DNA of 64,000 bases. It comes from Medicago truncatula. Its lineage: Eukaryota; Streptophyta; Magnoliopsida; Fabales; Fabaceae. Below the pieces are notes generated by a model. It made no database searches and had not been told where the DNA came from. It saw nothing but the letters and a program-made list of their open reading frames with translations. The DNA is taken from the NCBI RefSeq assembly GCF_003473485.1, contig NC_053042.1, positions 880,501 through 944,500 on the forward strand, in the 5' to 3' direction. Positions 22,383 through 34,569 of the stretch are shown piece after piece; position 1 is the stretch's first letter, and each line of letters begins with the position of its first letter. The position numbers were made by a program, and so were the translations under genes.

Positions 22383-24543
22383 TTAATTTAACAACACTAA
22401 ATCCCACATTTTCATGTCTGCCAATCCCACTGATTCCATGTCTGCCAACACTAAATCTACTTTTTCATGCAAGTTTGCTCTTCTATAGCCAGATATCAAT
22501 AAATCATAAGTTGATCTGGTATGCACATAGCAGTTCTTTATACATTCCAAGAATATATCTAACCTATCATAAGCTTCCTTCCTAAAGTATGAGCAAATAA
22601 CCTTTTCGACATCATCTGAACTTGTGAATGACATCCCTTGTTTCAGCATTCTACCCACAGATAACTCTACTTCGTCCAATCTATCCAACATGGCATACAT
22701 CGTTACAATCCCACAATGTATTTGGGAGAGGACACCAGAATCAATTGGATAACTTGTTATCGTTTCGAGTAGTTCCTCCATCTTTTCAACTTGCCCTTGT
22801 TCATGATACAATACTACTAACATCGCAGCCATGGTTTCACTGATTTGCCATCTGTTATCTAGCACAAACTTAAAAAATTCGTTAGCTCGACACAAACTCT
22901 TTTGTGAGCAAAACCCTTTAAGCATACTTTCAAGTATGGTAACATTAGGTATCATTTCAGAAATCTTCATTTCTTCAAAAACTCTATCAGCAATCTCGTA
23001 GTTTTTCGAATTAACACAGCCTGATATAACCGATTCAAACGTTTGAAGATCAGGACCAAGTCCAGTAGCCTTTTTAGCTGAGTACCAAGCTAACATGGCA
23101 TCAACATTCCCTGATTTTGAAAATGCTGAAATGAAGTTATTATAAGTGTGAAAATCAGGTTTGTAGTTCTCTGAACTCTCCATGATCTCAAATAAACTAT
23201 ACGCTGTAACAATGTCATGGGAAGACAAACATGCACTTATAAGGGAATTGAAAACCAGGGATGTTGGTTTAACTCCAACACCCTCCATGGAAGTAAAAAC
23301 ATTAATTCCTAGTTGCACATTCTTCAGCTTTCCACATAAAAAGATGAGCTCAGAGAAGCGACCATGGTCTTTTACATTTTCTTTGAGCAATTTCTCCAAA
23401 ATCCATTCCAAAACCTGAATTAAAATATTGATTATCAAAATCTCTATAATGAATCTAAGAAGCATAACTGGTAACTAAAACTACATTGTACACAAAAGTC
23501 ATCACATAATTTGGTAAAATCTTTAGGCAAAGAAAAAACTTTATGGGATTAAAATCTTCACTTTTATGGTAAAAAAGTTTTGATGAGTTACAAACGGGGG
23601 TTGATCTAGTTGAAAAAACTAGTCTCCCACATCAGGGCTAACTAATGCTAAAATCTCAGCTGGGAGACGTGCCCACATTTATTGCCCGACACTGCCTCGA
23701 ATAGGATTATCTCCAATGGAGGGAACCCATATGAAACCCAAAACAAAAGTTTTGATGAGTTGGGCCATTAGACTCACAAGCTACTTAGCACGGACACTTT
23801 ACATTTAAGATGACGTGTCTAGTTTTTGACATGTTTACGTCAAACACTGATACGACACCGACATAGGTATTTACATTCAATCATTCTATTTTTTTCAACC
23901 CAATATTTGTCTATGTATCAGTGTCGTGTCAAATGTTTGTACTTCATACCTCATGAGTCATGAGGACCTAGTGTCGTATCCAATGTCCATGTGTACGATA
24001 CATAGCTCACAACGTAAAAGTGATTAACGTCTAACCTTGTCAACTAAATCAACATTCCTAGCTTAAAATAAAAAGGTTCAAAAGGTCATGCATAGCAATG
24101 TCATGTCTCCTAAGTCCATGAATTGTGTTCACAAGGATTGGTTTTGCCATCCAAAAAGGTCTAGCGGCGCAGCTTGTTGCCCGCTTGCCTTCTATTCAAG
24201 TGTAAATAATTGTTTATATAAAATAAATAAAAAATAAAAAACTTTTGCTGATGTGAAACATGAATGAATTGAAGGAGAGAGTGATTACCAAATTGGGTTT
24301 TTGAGAAGAAGGGGATAGAGAGGTAATGAGAAAGTCGAAAGAGAGTAGTGAGGTGGGAAGGGAGGGAAATTCGTGATCTAGCGTGGGTTTGATGTGTGAA
24401 TTGGGAAGATGAAGCAATTTGTGGAGAAGAGGATTTGAATTTGATTTAGAATTGGAGGAGTGGTTGCGGAAGAAGAAATTGTGTGGGATTCTTCCACTGT
24501 AACTCTTTCTTGCTATGCTTAAAACCCTAATTCCTGATGCCAT
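22383..24543 (-). CDS. P-class PPR protein, probably mitochondrial
   Basis: Two exons on the minus strand, 24543-24289 and 23414-22383, join in phase to 428 residues. Exon 1 encodes MASGIRVLSIARKSYSGRIP followed by Asn/Ser-rich, Arg-containing sequence without acids for ~35 residues, which resembles a mitochondrial presequence. Exon 2 opens VLEWILEKLLKENVKDHGRF. Seven to nine PPR motifs follow, most clearly SLVFNSLISACLSS, FHTYNNFISAFSKSGNVD, LQTFESVISGCVNSKNYE and STYDLLISGYRRANLHEK. There are no E, DYW or SMR domains, so RNA stabilisation, splicing or translation is likelier than editing. The protein is short for the class. I suspect similarity to At2g30780 but cannot confirm it. It is head to head with DPH2, with 1.7 kb between the start codons. 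The frame is uninterrupted and the splice sites are standard (gtaatc donor, attcag acceptor). Confidence 0.85.
23585..24010. repeat. Repeat debris in PPR intron, incl. 'accgacac' family copy 3
   Basis: Bases 23790-24005 contain 'cacggacactttacatttaagatgacgtgtc' and the complementary 'gtgtcgtgtc / gtgtcgtatccaatgtccatg', matching the foldback family in the rhomboid and Mpv17 introns. Bases 23600-23730 ('agtctcccacatcagggc...gctgggagacgtgcccac') look like an old LTR fragment. Both lie inside the single intron of the PPR gene. Confidence 0.45.
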
Positions 24544-24599
24544 TTCTTCTTCATCTCGGAAGGAGAATTTCAACTTTAAGCTATATTTTTCTTTTTAAC

Positions 24600-26258
24600 A
24601 AAAAAAAAAGTATTTTTTATTTTTTAATTAAGTAATCTTAGTGAGTGTCCCAACGAGCCATGTTATCACTAAGTGGCCTTGGGAAAAAATCGAGTCCCTT
24701 GTTCGGTTGTTCCAACAAGCCGTATTTTAAGTAAGTGATTTTGACAAAGAATCAGCTCCCACGTTCGGTTGTTCCAACATCACATGCCATTCACTCATTT
24801 GAGGGCTCCCTCGTTTGATTGCCGTAATCGTTTACTTGTCGAGTTCGGCTAACATGACAATTATTTATAGGAGTAAACAAATGCCCTATTTGTTGCATCA
24901 TCGGTTGATCTATGAGAAATGAAATGATGTGACACGATTAATTGAAGTCGCGAGTGTCATTGCATCGTAAAGTAGGGGATGGAGATGTATTACGCCACCT
25001 TTTACTTCGGCCAACCATCTTTCATTATTCTTTTCCCTACTACTGGATCACTCTTCCCAACACTCACTTTTACTTGTCTTGGAAGATGACAGGTATCCCT
25101 TTTACACTTCATCGCATATTTAAACATAGCCGATCGTTTTCAGTTATACTCGACTCCTATCTTTTAGATTAAACATGTTTCTAGCTCTTCACATCTTCTT
25201 CAAACTCTATAGCCAATACAACAAACCTCATAAGATAAAGAATTTCAAGTCATTTGGCTCTCTATTTCCTGCCTCTCTTGGATCGATTGGGCCAAGTATC
25301 AGGCTCTTACTTCAGTCGAGGTAATTAGCTCTCGTGGGTGTGAGAGATAACTCTCATGTTAGTGACATGATTCTCTGACACAATTTCTTTATGCATAGCT
25401 CCACCACTGAATGTGTCCAATCCCTCATTCCTCAAGGCAATTATTGGCATTGGGGTAAACAAATCGTAGGTTATGCATTATTGTCCAGTTTAAGTATGTA
25501 GTTGACTCAATTTTGAGCCTTAAACAACCCACGTTTTGAGTTAGTGGTCTTGAGAAATAATTATCCCCCTTGCTCAGTTGTCCCAACTTTTCCATTACAT
25601 AGTTTTAGTTGGTGCGAAGTTTAAATATATTTAATAATGCTTACGTTTTAAAAGGATTTTTTGCATAAATGTTAAAACATTATAAAAGTTAGTTTAAAAA
25701 AATTAAAGATTTTTATGCTGGAATAAATTAAATAAGAATTTGTTTAGACATTAAAATTTCAATGTAAAAGTAATAATAAACATTTGTAAAAAAAATAAAT
25801 AAAAGTAATAATAAATATGGACTTAGAAATTGAAATTTGAGTTCATTTTTGTGGATTTTTTTTTAAAATGTTCCAAACGCTGCATGCAAAACAATCATTA
25901 AAAAAATTAAAATATCAAAGATTATTATTATTATGTAAGTTTGAATTTAGCAAGGACTAAAACTATTTTTTTTTTTTTAATTCATGCAAAATATTAACAA
26001 TTTTTACAATTAAAGGGATCAAAATTGCAAAATAAAAAATATGATGACTAAAATACTAATAATTGATAAAATAGAGGACAAAAACTAGAATTAAACCCCT
26101 CTTTTAGGAATTTTTTTTTAAAACCCTACACAAACAAAAACTCAGCAGCTCGGAATCTGAATTCAGATACACGAGTTAGAGTCACAGTGAAAACTCATCT
26201 CTGCCGTAAAAATCCAAACCTGATCGGAAAACGCAGCCGGAGTTCCTTCACTTTGGCA
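24600..26258. promoter_or_regulatory. Intergenic region between PPR gene (-) and DPH2 (+)
   Basis: This divergent spacer must hold both promoters. Bases 24640-25620 are a degenerate repeat of unknown class in which 'ttcggttgttccaac' recurs (about 24703, 24756) with a variant 'ctcagttgtcccaac' near 25577. Bases 25620-26110 are very AT-rich and include 'actaaaa..aaagggatcaaaattgc' blocks like MITE arms. The DPH2 5'UTR probably starts near 26120 ('aaaccctacacaaac'). No TATA box is certain. Confidence 0.4.
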
Positions 26259-29200
26259 ATGGATTTTGAATCAAATTACGATATTGCCACCACTGCTGAT
26301 TTCATTCGTACTCATAAATTCACCAGAGTTGCTCTACAAGTAAGTCCCCATTCCTCTTATTTTTAAGCTATTTGCATAACAAAAAATTAAGTCAAAACTG
26401 TTTTCATAAGCAATCCTAAAGAGCTTATGGAATTAAGTTGAAAAAGCTATGGACATGTCGCAAACTGTTTTTATAAATTACATCTACTCATGTCACTAGG
26501 TAAGCTCAATAAGCAATCCAAGTTAAGCGCTTATCATATAAGTGCTTATGTATAAACTATTTTTATAACAAAAGATAAAATTAAGTCAATTTTTTTTCAT
26601 ATAAGCTGGTGATCCCACCTAGTGGGATAAGGCTTGGTTTTTTGGTTTTTTCATATAAGCTATCCTTAGAGGCATGTCATTAGCTGTTTCCATAAGCTCT
26701 TGTTTAGTGCTTAGAAGCTGAAGAAATTAAAAAGTAATACATTGTTAAGGTTTAGCGCTTAAATTTTTGTCTTTATCAACATTACCCCAATCCTTAAAAT
26801 TTGAATTTTGTTGGTTTTCATGGATCAATTTTCCTTGCAAAACAACCAAAATTACTTGTTTGTATTGATTGCAATGATTTTTTCTGTGTGAATTTCAGTT
26901 TCCAGATGATCTTCTGAAGGATTCAACAAGAGTGGTCAGTGTACTCCGCAAGAGACTTCGATCATTGAGAGAATCTGATACTACAGGAAGCGGGGATGAG
27001 CCAGACATTGGATTGTTTGTGATGGCAGATACGGCCTATGGAAGTTGTTGTGTTGATGAAGTTGGAGCATCACACATTAATGCTGACTGTGTCATTCATT
27101 ATGGACATACATGTTTTAGCCCGTGAGTGACAATTTCTTTTTTTGTAATCTTGAATTTGGCTTATTTAGCTATCTTTCTTTTCTCATATCTTGTTATAAA
27201 GTATAGAGAAGTCTTGATATGATTATAACTATCTGTTAATGATACTGTCTAGTCCTTTTTGTTGTTTCAACACATATTATATCATCTATTTTGCAATGTG
27301 GAAAAAATAGCATGATTTGCAAAATTACTTTTGGATTCAATTCATTCCTTAAGAATGCGTTTGATTCGCAAAACAGTAGTACTGAACAAAATAGTACAAT
27401 ACAAGACAGAACTCTATTGGAGAGAGATAATACTTTTTATGTTGGTAAATAGATAGGGTATTTTTGTACTCTGGACAAAAAGTTATCCCATGGTTTGGTG
27501 AGGGACAAGAATTCTTGTTTTTGTTCAGTCCTTTGCTACCTGTTTTGTCTAGTCCCATGTCCAATTTCTAAATCAAACAGGGTACAAAAAAAGTTGTCCA
27601 GTCCCCTATTTTTTAGCAAATCAAACGCACCCTAAGTACCTCTGTTCAAATGTTCTTACATATTCTGTGGGAACAATTGATTGCTATTTAATTCTGTATG
27701 CTGCTTATAGGTTGATATTTTACTTCACGTGCTTCGATTGACGTCCTTTTTTCTCTCTCTACAGGACAACAACTCTACCAGCTTTTTTTGTTTTTGGGAA
27801 GGCTTCCATTGGCCTAGCTGATTGTGTTGAAAGTATGTCACAATATGCTCTGACAAGTAGCAAGCCCATCATGGTATATTAAATATAAAGCTGCAATTGT
27901 CATATAATTTATTAACTGAAAGTTTCATGAATATTTGTTAAGTGTCCTTTTTCACATTTTTACAAAGCTCGGTTGGGCTGATGTATTCTATTGTGCATGC
28001 AATGTGGATATTTTTTTTGTTGTTTTTCTGCAAGCCTAGGCTAGACAAGTTTTAAGGCTATTTTATCAATACAAGTTTCTTACTTTCTTTGTTTTTTGGA
28101 CCATTTGTTCTCCAATTGTAGGTCCTTTATGGGTTGGAATACGCACATTCAATACAACAAGTTAGAAAAGCACTGTTAGAATCATCAACTTTTTGCACAT
28201 CTGACCCCAAGTCAGAAGTTCACTTTGCTGATGTTCCATCTCCATATATGTTTCCATCGAAAGATACTAAAAAATTAAACGACCTCCAAGAAGAAACCTG
28301 TGGTTGTGGTGATAATTCCAGTTCTGATGGGGCAAGTGGGGCTGCATATAGTATTGGAGGTTTGACTTGGAAATTACTTGAGGGTCAAAGCATGGAAGAC
28401 TACTCGCTCTTTTGGATTGGACATGATAATTCTGCTTTTGCAAATGTTGTGCTCAGATTCAATGCCTGTGAAATAGGTTAATAATTTACCCCAATCGTTT
28501 CTGAAATTTGTCCTAATGTGTCTGTATTTTTACGATTCCCTCACTAATAATTGCTACAACATGTAGAAACTTATCCTTCTTTTTCAACTTCATGGGACCT
28601 TTGCATGTTTGCATTAAGTGATTATAACAAATACTCAACCTAACAATTTTATTTCAATTCTTTTGCTTTACAATGCGGTATCTTTTATCATGTTATGACA
28701 CAAGGAAACCTGTTAAACAAATATCATCTTCTTAGTTCTGCATGTCTAACAAAATAATTTATTTTGGGTAGATAATCTCCCCGATATTATTGCATTGTTT
28801 GAAATCCTTATTTTATACCCGTATCATGTATCTAGAGTGAATTCCCCTTGACTCCTTTCTTGGTATAGGTTCTTTTTAGATATTGTTTTAATAATGATGT
28901 TGGTTTTAGTCAGGTATGATGCAACTAAAAGTCAAATGGTGGCAGACTTGTCTCAACAGAGGAGGATTCTTAAACGTAGGTATGTATCACAATACGAACA
29001 CACTATCCTTTTGTAAAACCATCTTATGTCTTTGAAATTTACTAAGCTGAGAACTATGCAGATATTACCTGGTGGAGAGGGCTAAGGATGCTAATATTGT
29101 TGGAATTTTGGTTGGAACTCTTGGAGTTGGTATGTTTTATTTGTCAATATTTTGTTTTTCTTTTCTTGCATAGTGACTGCTAAGTAACATAAATATATAT

Positions 29201-32200
29201 AAATTGATATCGTCACACCTTATTAAGCATGATTTTGATTTTCTCAAGTAAGTTTGAATTAATCAACTAATTGAAATGAGAAAAGTATCCAGCTAGGAGG
29301 CAACCCTTGTTACTAACCTAAAATGAAAAGAGAAGAATGTATACTTGACTTATGAAACATTTTTGTTCTAATATATATTGCCGGATTTTTATTTTTTTTA
29401 TAGAATAATCAGTTATATGGTGCACGAGTCATAGTCTTAATCATGGTTTATGGAAATAGCAGGACTGAATAATGTTAATGATGTAATGTAAAACCATTCA
29501 TGTATCTTCAAGTAATAGCTTAAGCTTTTTGGATAGTTTGTTCAAGACATGAAAGCAAAGCCTCTATGACCAAGTTGTTTACAGTTCAATCCTTGCTGCC
29601 TCCATTTTTCTAATTAAATGTTAATTTTCAGCACAAGGTAAATGGACTTGTGTACTATCCATTATTCAAGTCCAAAGGGCTCTTGTGTGAGGGGCTGTGT
29701 TAGAGATAATAACAATTAAAAACTATTCATGTATTTTCATTTGATAACCCATTCATGATAAATAACAAATGATCTCTATAGCGCGTACTGTTATGATATG
29801 TGAGTTATGAAGCACAAACACGATACGTATCAGATACATCGATATGTTGTTCCTTAAAAAGTCTAGGATACGATACATTTGAGACACATATATATAAATA
29901 AAACACCATAAACTAAGTAAGATTTTTTTTTCCTTCTACTTATTATATTATTGTTTTTACTTTAGTATATTTCATCATGCTTTATGTATCATTATGCATA
30001 TATATAGATGGTATATAATATGTTAGTATTATTTAATTTGTTACATTATTATAAAGTTTGTTTTATTACTATTATTAAGTAGCTGGATAAACTTTGTTTT
30101 GATTAGTTAGGTTATTATGCTATAAGTTTTGTTTTATTTTAATTTTAAAACAGAAAATAGAAACTATAGACTCAACTTGAAGCCCAACAAACAAACAAAA
30201 TAAATACAAAACAGCTTTGGGCAACATTCGGTTAAAAAAGAGTATTTGAGGGATGGAATGGAAGTATAATGGAATTTTTTGTCGGAACTAAAAACAAAAG
30301 TTAGTATATTTATAGGGACAGAAAATTTATTTAACCTCTTAATATATAATAGATTAGTAGCATATAATCATTTTCCTTTCATTTTCCAACTTATAGAATT
30401 GATGCACTGCATGCCTCAAAATATGATACATTAGTATTCCCAAAAACAATAAAATAAGACATTATTATAGTAGCTTGCTTTTTCATATCCCAACTCTGGA
30501 ATTTAACCCAATTTCCTGCATATAATCATTATCAATTTCTAAGGGCAAAGCAATTACATTTCCCACACAATTTATGTTCCAATTCATTTCTATGGTTAAT
30601 GCTGATAAATCATGAATGCACTGAACCATTCATTTTCATTTGTTTACTAGTGAATGCATTGGTTTATATTTCATTTTCCAAAGTCTGCCAATTCAAACAC
30701 AACCCATAAAAAACGAAATTGAAAACACCTTCACTATGGAGAACAATTAAAACGAAAACGAAATGGTGTGAACAAGGTTCAACTACTTCCGTTGCATTTC
30801 CATTGTCTAAAAGAAAGGATGATAACAAGCTTCTAGCTAAGGAGGTTTTTTTCTCTAGTAATTTGATATTAGAACAGAAAGGTAATTTTTTTTTAACATT
30901 TTTTTTTTACAGCATATTGCTTGATAAAGTGCTTACATCTCCTATTTTTGTGATTTAATTCATAGTAACCAAGAAGCTGATCAACCATCTAAAGTGGGAA
31001 ATGGATATTTTCCTGATTGACATCCTCACTTATTTCATCGAAGAAGTGATGATCTTGTCCTAACGAGGTGCTCATGTCCTTACGAGGTAACGTTTAATCA
31101 GTCATCTTTTTTGTTTCCATGAATCGATATATATATTCAATGTGTGTATTGCTTAACCAATATAATTTGAAACATGTAAATGAATTCTCTATGGAAAATG
31201 AGATGTACAGTGATTATATTATTTTTTAATTACTACAGCAGTTTTTAGCTGTCTCATTTTTTCCCCCTCTATTTCATATTATTTTGATCTATTCTTGCAC
31301 AATTGTTTAACAAACTTTTTCAACTATTTACCAGGGATTAACACAGGATAATAATATTGGAGACAACTGTTCATAGTCGTCTTTTTGTTGTCACAGTTCA
31401 ACTAAATCCCTCTTCTTGTAAGGATGATTTTTGTCGTTGGCAAGTAAAGTGCGGTTAGTAGTCAATTGACAATGCATCCTTACAACAAAAAGAGGGCTTT
31501 GGTCGAACTGTAATTAACACTTGACAACAAGAACTTGTCAAAAAAGAAAACACCTGACAACAAGAAGACGGCTATGAACAGGACGTCTCCAACATTGTTA
31601 TCGTTTGTGTTAACTCCGATAATAGTTGAAAAAGTGTGTAAAACAAGGTGTGCAAGAATAGAACAAACCGATAATCGTCAAAATAATATGAAATTGTGGG
31701 AAAAAAGTTATATACATTTAAAAACTGTAATAGTAATTAAAAAAATAATATTAACACTGTACACCTCATTTTCTATCGAAAATTCATGTGCATGTTTCAG
31801 ATTATATTGGTTAAGCAACACACACATAGAATATATATACATTAATTCATGGAAACGAAAAAAATGGATACTAAAACATTACCTCATAAGGACGTGAGCA
31901 TCTCATCAAGACATGACATGATTATCACTTGACGAAATAAGTGAGGATGCCAATCAGGAAAATATCCATTTTCCACTTTATATGGTTGATCAGCTTCTTG
32001 GTTACTATGAATTAAATTGCATAAAAGATGTAAGCATTTTATCAAATAATATGCTGTAAAAAATAAATTTTGTACTTTCTGATATCAAGTATACTATAAC
32101 GTTTTCTTCTTCTTTGACCAAAGTCTTGTTATCATTAGTATTTTTACAATGAAGACATAATGGAAGTAGTTGGTTCCTATTCTTAATCATTTGCATTTTC

Positions 32201-34569
32201 GTTTGTAAATGTTCTCCATGCTGAAGGTGTTTTGAATTTTGTTTTTTTATGTGTTTGAATTGAGAGGTTTCTTGAAGATTTTTATATTGATAGGTTATAG
32301 AATAAGTATTAGAAGATTGTGTGGGAAATGTAGTATAACCCAAATGCGTTCACTAGTAAGCAAATAAAAAGGAATGGTTCGCTGCATTCATGGTTAATCA
32401 GCATTAACCACAGAATTGAACTGGTCCATTTATTGTGTGGGAAAGTAATTGCCTTGACTGTAGACATTGATATGATTATATGCACTAAATTGAGTTAAAT
32501 TACACTCTCAATGTTTTTGCATATCGGTGCATCACTGTTTGTCAGTAAAGAATTTATTTTACTGTTTGCTTACAACATAAATGGGGTTAATTTATCATAC
32601 TGAATCTTGATGCAGCTGGTTATCTACACATAATTAATCAGATGATGGGGCTTATTACTGCGGCAGGCAAGAAGGCCTATACTTTGGTTATGGGAAAACC
32701 TAACCCAGCTAAACTTGCTAACTTTCCTGAGGTGAAGCTTGATTCATTGTACTTCAGCTTTAGCTGTTTTTGTCCGAAAGTTTACTAACACTTTGTTTTT
32801 CATCAGTGTGATGTATTCTTATACGTCTCTTGTGCCCAAACTGCTTTACTGGACAGCAAAGACTATCTAGCTCCTGTTATTACTCCCTTTGAAGCAACAA
32901 TTGCTTTCAACAGGTACGTGTTGCAGTGATTCAGACCTATGTATCACAAGTTTTCTCCTTTTTAGTGTCTTCCCTCGTGATTTCAAAGATTAATTCCTTG
33001 TAAATTGATGTATATTGAAATTGTATATAACCGATACATGTTGTAACCAGATATAACCAATCAATGTTGTAAATTGTAATTGGATATAACTGCAACCATG
33101 TAAAAGGGGAAATAACCAAATATTCTATCTAGGGGTTACCGGGCATCTAACTTCCACATAAGCTTGGTACTTGTTAACTTACTGGATCACATGACTCATT
33201 TGATTTTCTTTGTATTAACAAACTGCTATGATTGATTTTTCTCATTAACTTCTACATGATCCAATTTATTGTGGAAACTTTGGATCTGGTCGCCGTCCAC
33301 ACATGAACAGCCTCACCTTCACTTAGTCACCCAATCACATGCCTTATCTTTGACATCATTGTTATAAAACCATTAGTTTCTTATTCTTCCTTTGGATTTA
33401 CTGCACACACATTGTTGTGGCTTCTGCATACTTGGTTCTACAAAGACAGAATTTGTAAATATCTCTAAATAATAATATTCCGACTTTTATTTTATGCTCT
33501 CTGCATGTACTTCAGATATGGATTTATTACAATCTATCTTTATTTACATCTATACCTGAATACATGTGAAGGCATATCTTGCTTCTTTACAGGCTTTTCG
33601 ACTAGTATGATTTACATTTCTCAGTTTCTGATGCTATTGTATTAATCTATTTCCAGGGGAAGCCAGTGGACAGGAGCCTATGTAATGGGATTTGGAGATC
33701 TAATTAATCTTCCTCAAGTACAAGTTGGAAACCAGGAAGAAGCACGTTTTTCATTCTTAAAGGGTGGATATGTCGAAGATTTTGAAAATCAAGGTAGTCT
33801 TTATTCCTTGCTTCTATGTTAGCGAACAAGCCTACATTTGGTTATGCGTTTCCTTCTTCATACTCGTGTCACAGTTGTTCACCGTGATTTCGTGAAGCAA
33901 CAAGCTGTTGCTTTGAACCCAATGCATAGTGACACTGTAGTTCAGTTAAAACCCAAACACACGCTGAATGGCACTTCAATTAGGGTTATTTTTTTTAAAT
34001 GACCGTTTTATTTAGTGAAGATATGTTGTGGTTAGCGAAAATGGTCGGTCTACATTAAAGGAAGAGCAATGTTATTTGAGCTACCAAAACTAGACAACGC
34101 ATTTGACAACCGTATAAAAATACAACATTGACTCGATGAGAGAGAGAAAACTGATATAAAAACGAAATCGTATCTACACAACATACAAATAAATAAGTTG
34201 TTGGACAACTAAATGATCGTCCAAATAATTTCTAAGAAATCTGATTCCACCATATTGGAACAAACATGAAATTGGTCAATTTTATGGAGTAAGCTGTCAC
34301 TAAATTTGTTTTGTTGTAACTCGTCAGAAAATAATGTTGAGGAAGAAAGAGAAGATCTTGCTCTAGCCAATGCAACAGAGAAGGCACTACAGTTGCGGGA
34401 CAACTGTAATTCTATAATCAAAGGGGGTGCTAAATCAGGAGCAGAATTTTTCGCTAATCGAACTTATCAAGGTCTGAATATACCTGATGACAACACCACC
34501 CCACAGTCATTTGTCATAGGTAGGAAAGGAAGGGCAGCCGGGTATGAGGATGAGAATAACAAACATTGA
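26259..34569 (+). CDS. DPH2: Diphthamide biosynthesis protein 2
   Basis: Ten exons are proposed: 26259-26339, 26899-27122, 27765-27873, 28122-28476, 28910-28979, 29062-29129, 32616-32731, 32807-32913, 33657-33793 and 34328-34569. All phases agree and give 502 residues. DPH2 pairs with DPH1 in the cytosol as a radical-SAM-type iron-sulfur enzyme that moves the 3-amino-3-carboxypropyl group of S-adenosylmethionine onto a histidine of elongation factor 2, the first step of diphthamide synthesis. Family landmarks are FPDDLLKDS, VMADTAYGSCCVDEV, HYGHTCFSP, GILVGTLGVAGYL, KKAYTLVMGKPNPAKLANF, CDVFLYVSCAQTALLDSKDY, ITPFEA and SQWTGAYV. Cys77, Cys78 and Cys99 match by motif and spacing the yeast Dph2 cysteines I recall as 106, 107 and 128; Cys350 is the candidate for the C-terminal one. 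Intron 6 is 3.5 kb and carries a large foldback; intron 2 carries a complete MITE. Exon sequence is undisturbed, so the gene should be functional. Confidence 0.93.
26605..26645 (-). repeat. RTE LINE/SINE-type tail fragment in DPH2 intron 1
   Basis: GATCCCACCTAGTGGGATAA followed by GGCTTGGTTT is the complement of the 3' tail seen in the LINE fragment at 9105-9470. Only the tail survives. The inverted pair TCCCAC/GTGGGA is part of that tail's usual hairpin. Confidence 0.55.
27353..27632. mobile_element. MITE, PIF/Harbinger-like, complete (DPH2 intron 2)
   Basis: The 280-bp element has terminal inverted repeats GAATGCGTTTGATTCGC and GCAAATCAAACGCACCC. It is flanked by TAA at 27350-27352 and 27633-27635. 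It is related to the element at 1-338 but in the opposite orientation ('caaaccatgg' in one, 'ccatggtttggtgag' in the other). A 3-bp T-A-A duplication and G-rich ends fit PIF/Harbinger (Tourist) MITEs. It sits well inside intron 2, away from the splice sites. Confidence 0.75.
30488..32522. mobile_element. Foldback element of about 2 kb in DPH2 intron 6
   Basis: The left arm (about 30488-31430) and right arm (about 31470-32522) are diverged inverted copies over nearly 1 kb each. Matching landmarks include 'gcatataatcatt' with its complement near 32470; 'agtaaccaagaagctgatcaaccat' at 30965 with its complement at 31985; 'ggatattttcctgattg' at 31001 with its complement at 31960; and 'ccttacgaggtaa' near 31079 with its complement near 31885. 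The centre is itself an inverted repeat: 'agttcaacta..tccctcttcttgtaaggatg' near 31397-31431 against 'catccttacaacaaaaagaggg' near 31474-31495. I cannot fix the exact ends or find a target duplication by eye. Neither arm encodes a recognisable transposase, although both hold short related open frames (30719-30958 + and 32005-32343 -). It could be a foldback transposon or a young inverted duplication. Confidence 0.75.

Noticed and set aside
30719..30958. Open frame considered as a secreted peptide (NCR-like)
   Set aside because: No N-terminal signal sequence and no 4- or 6-cysteine spacing; it is part of the foldback arm.
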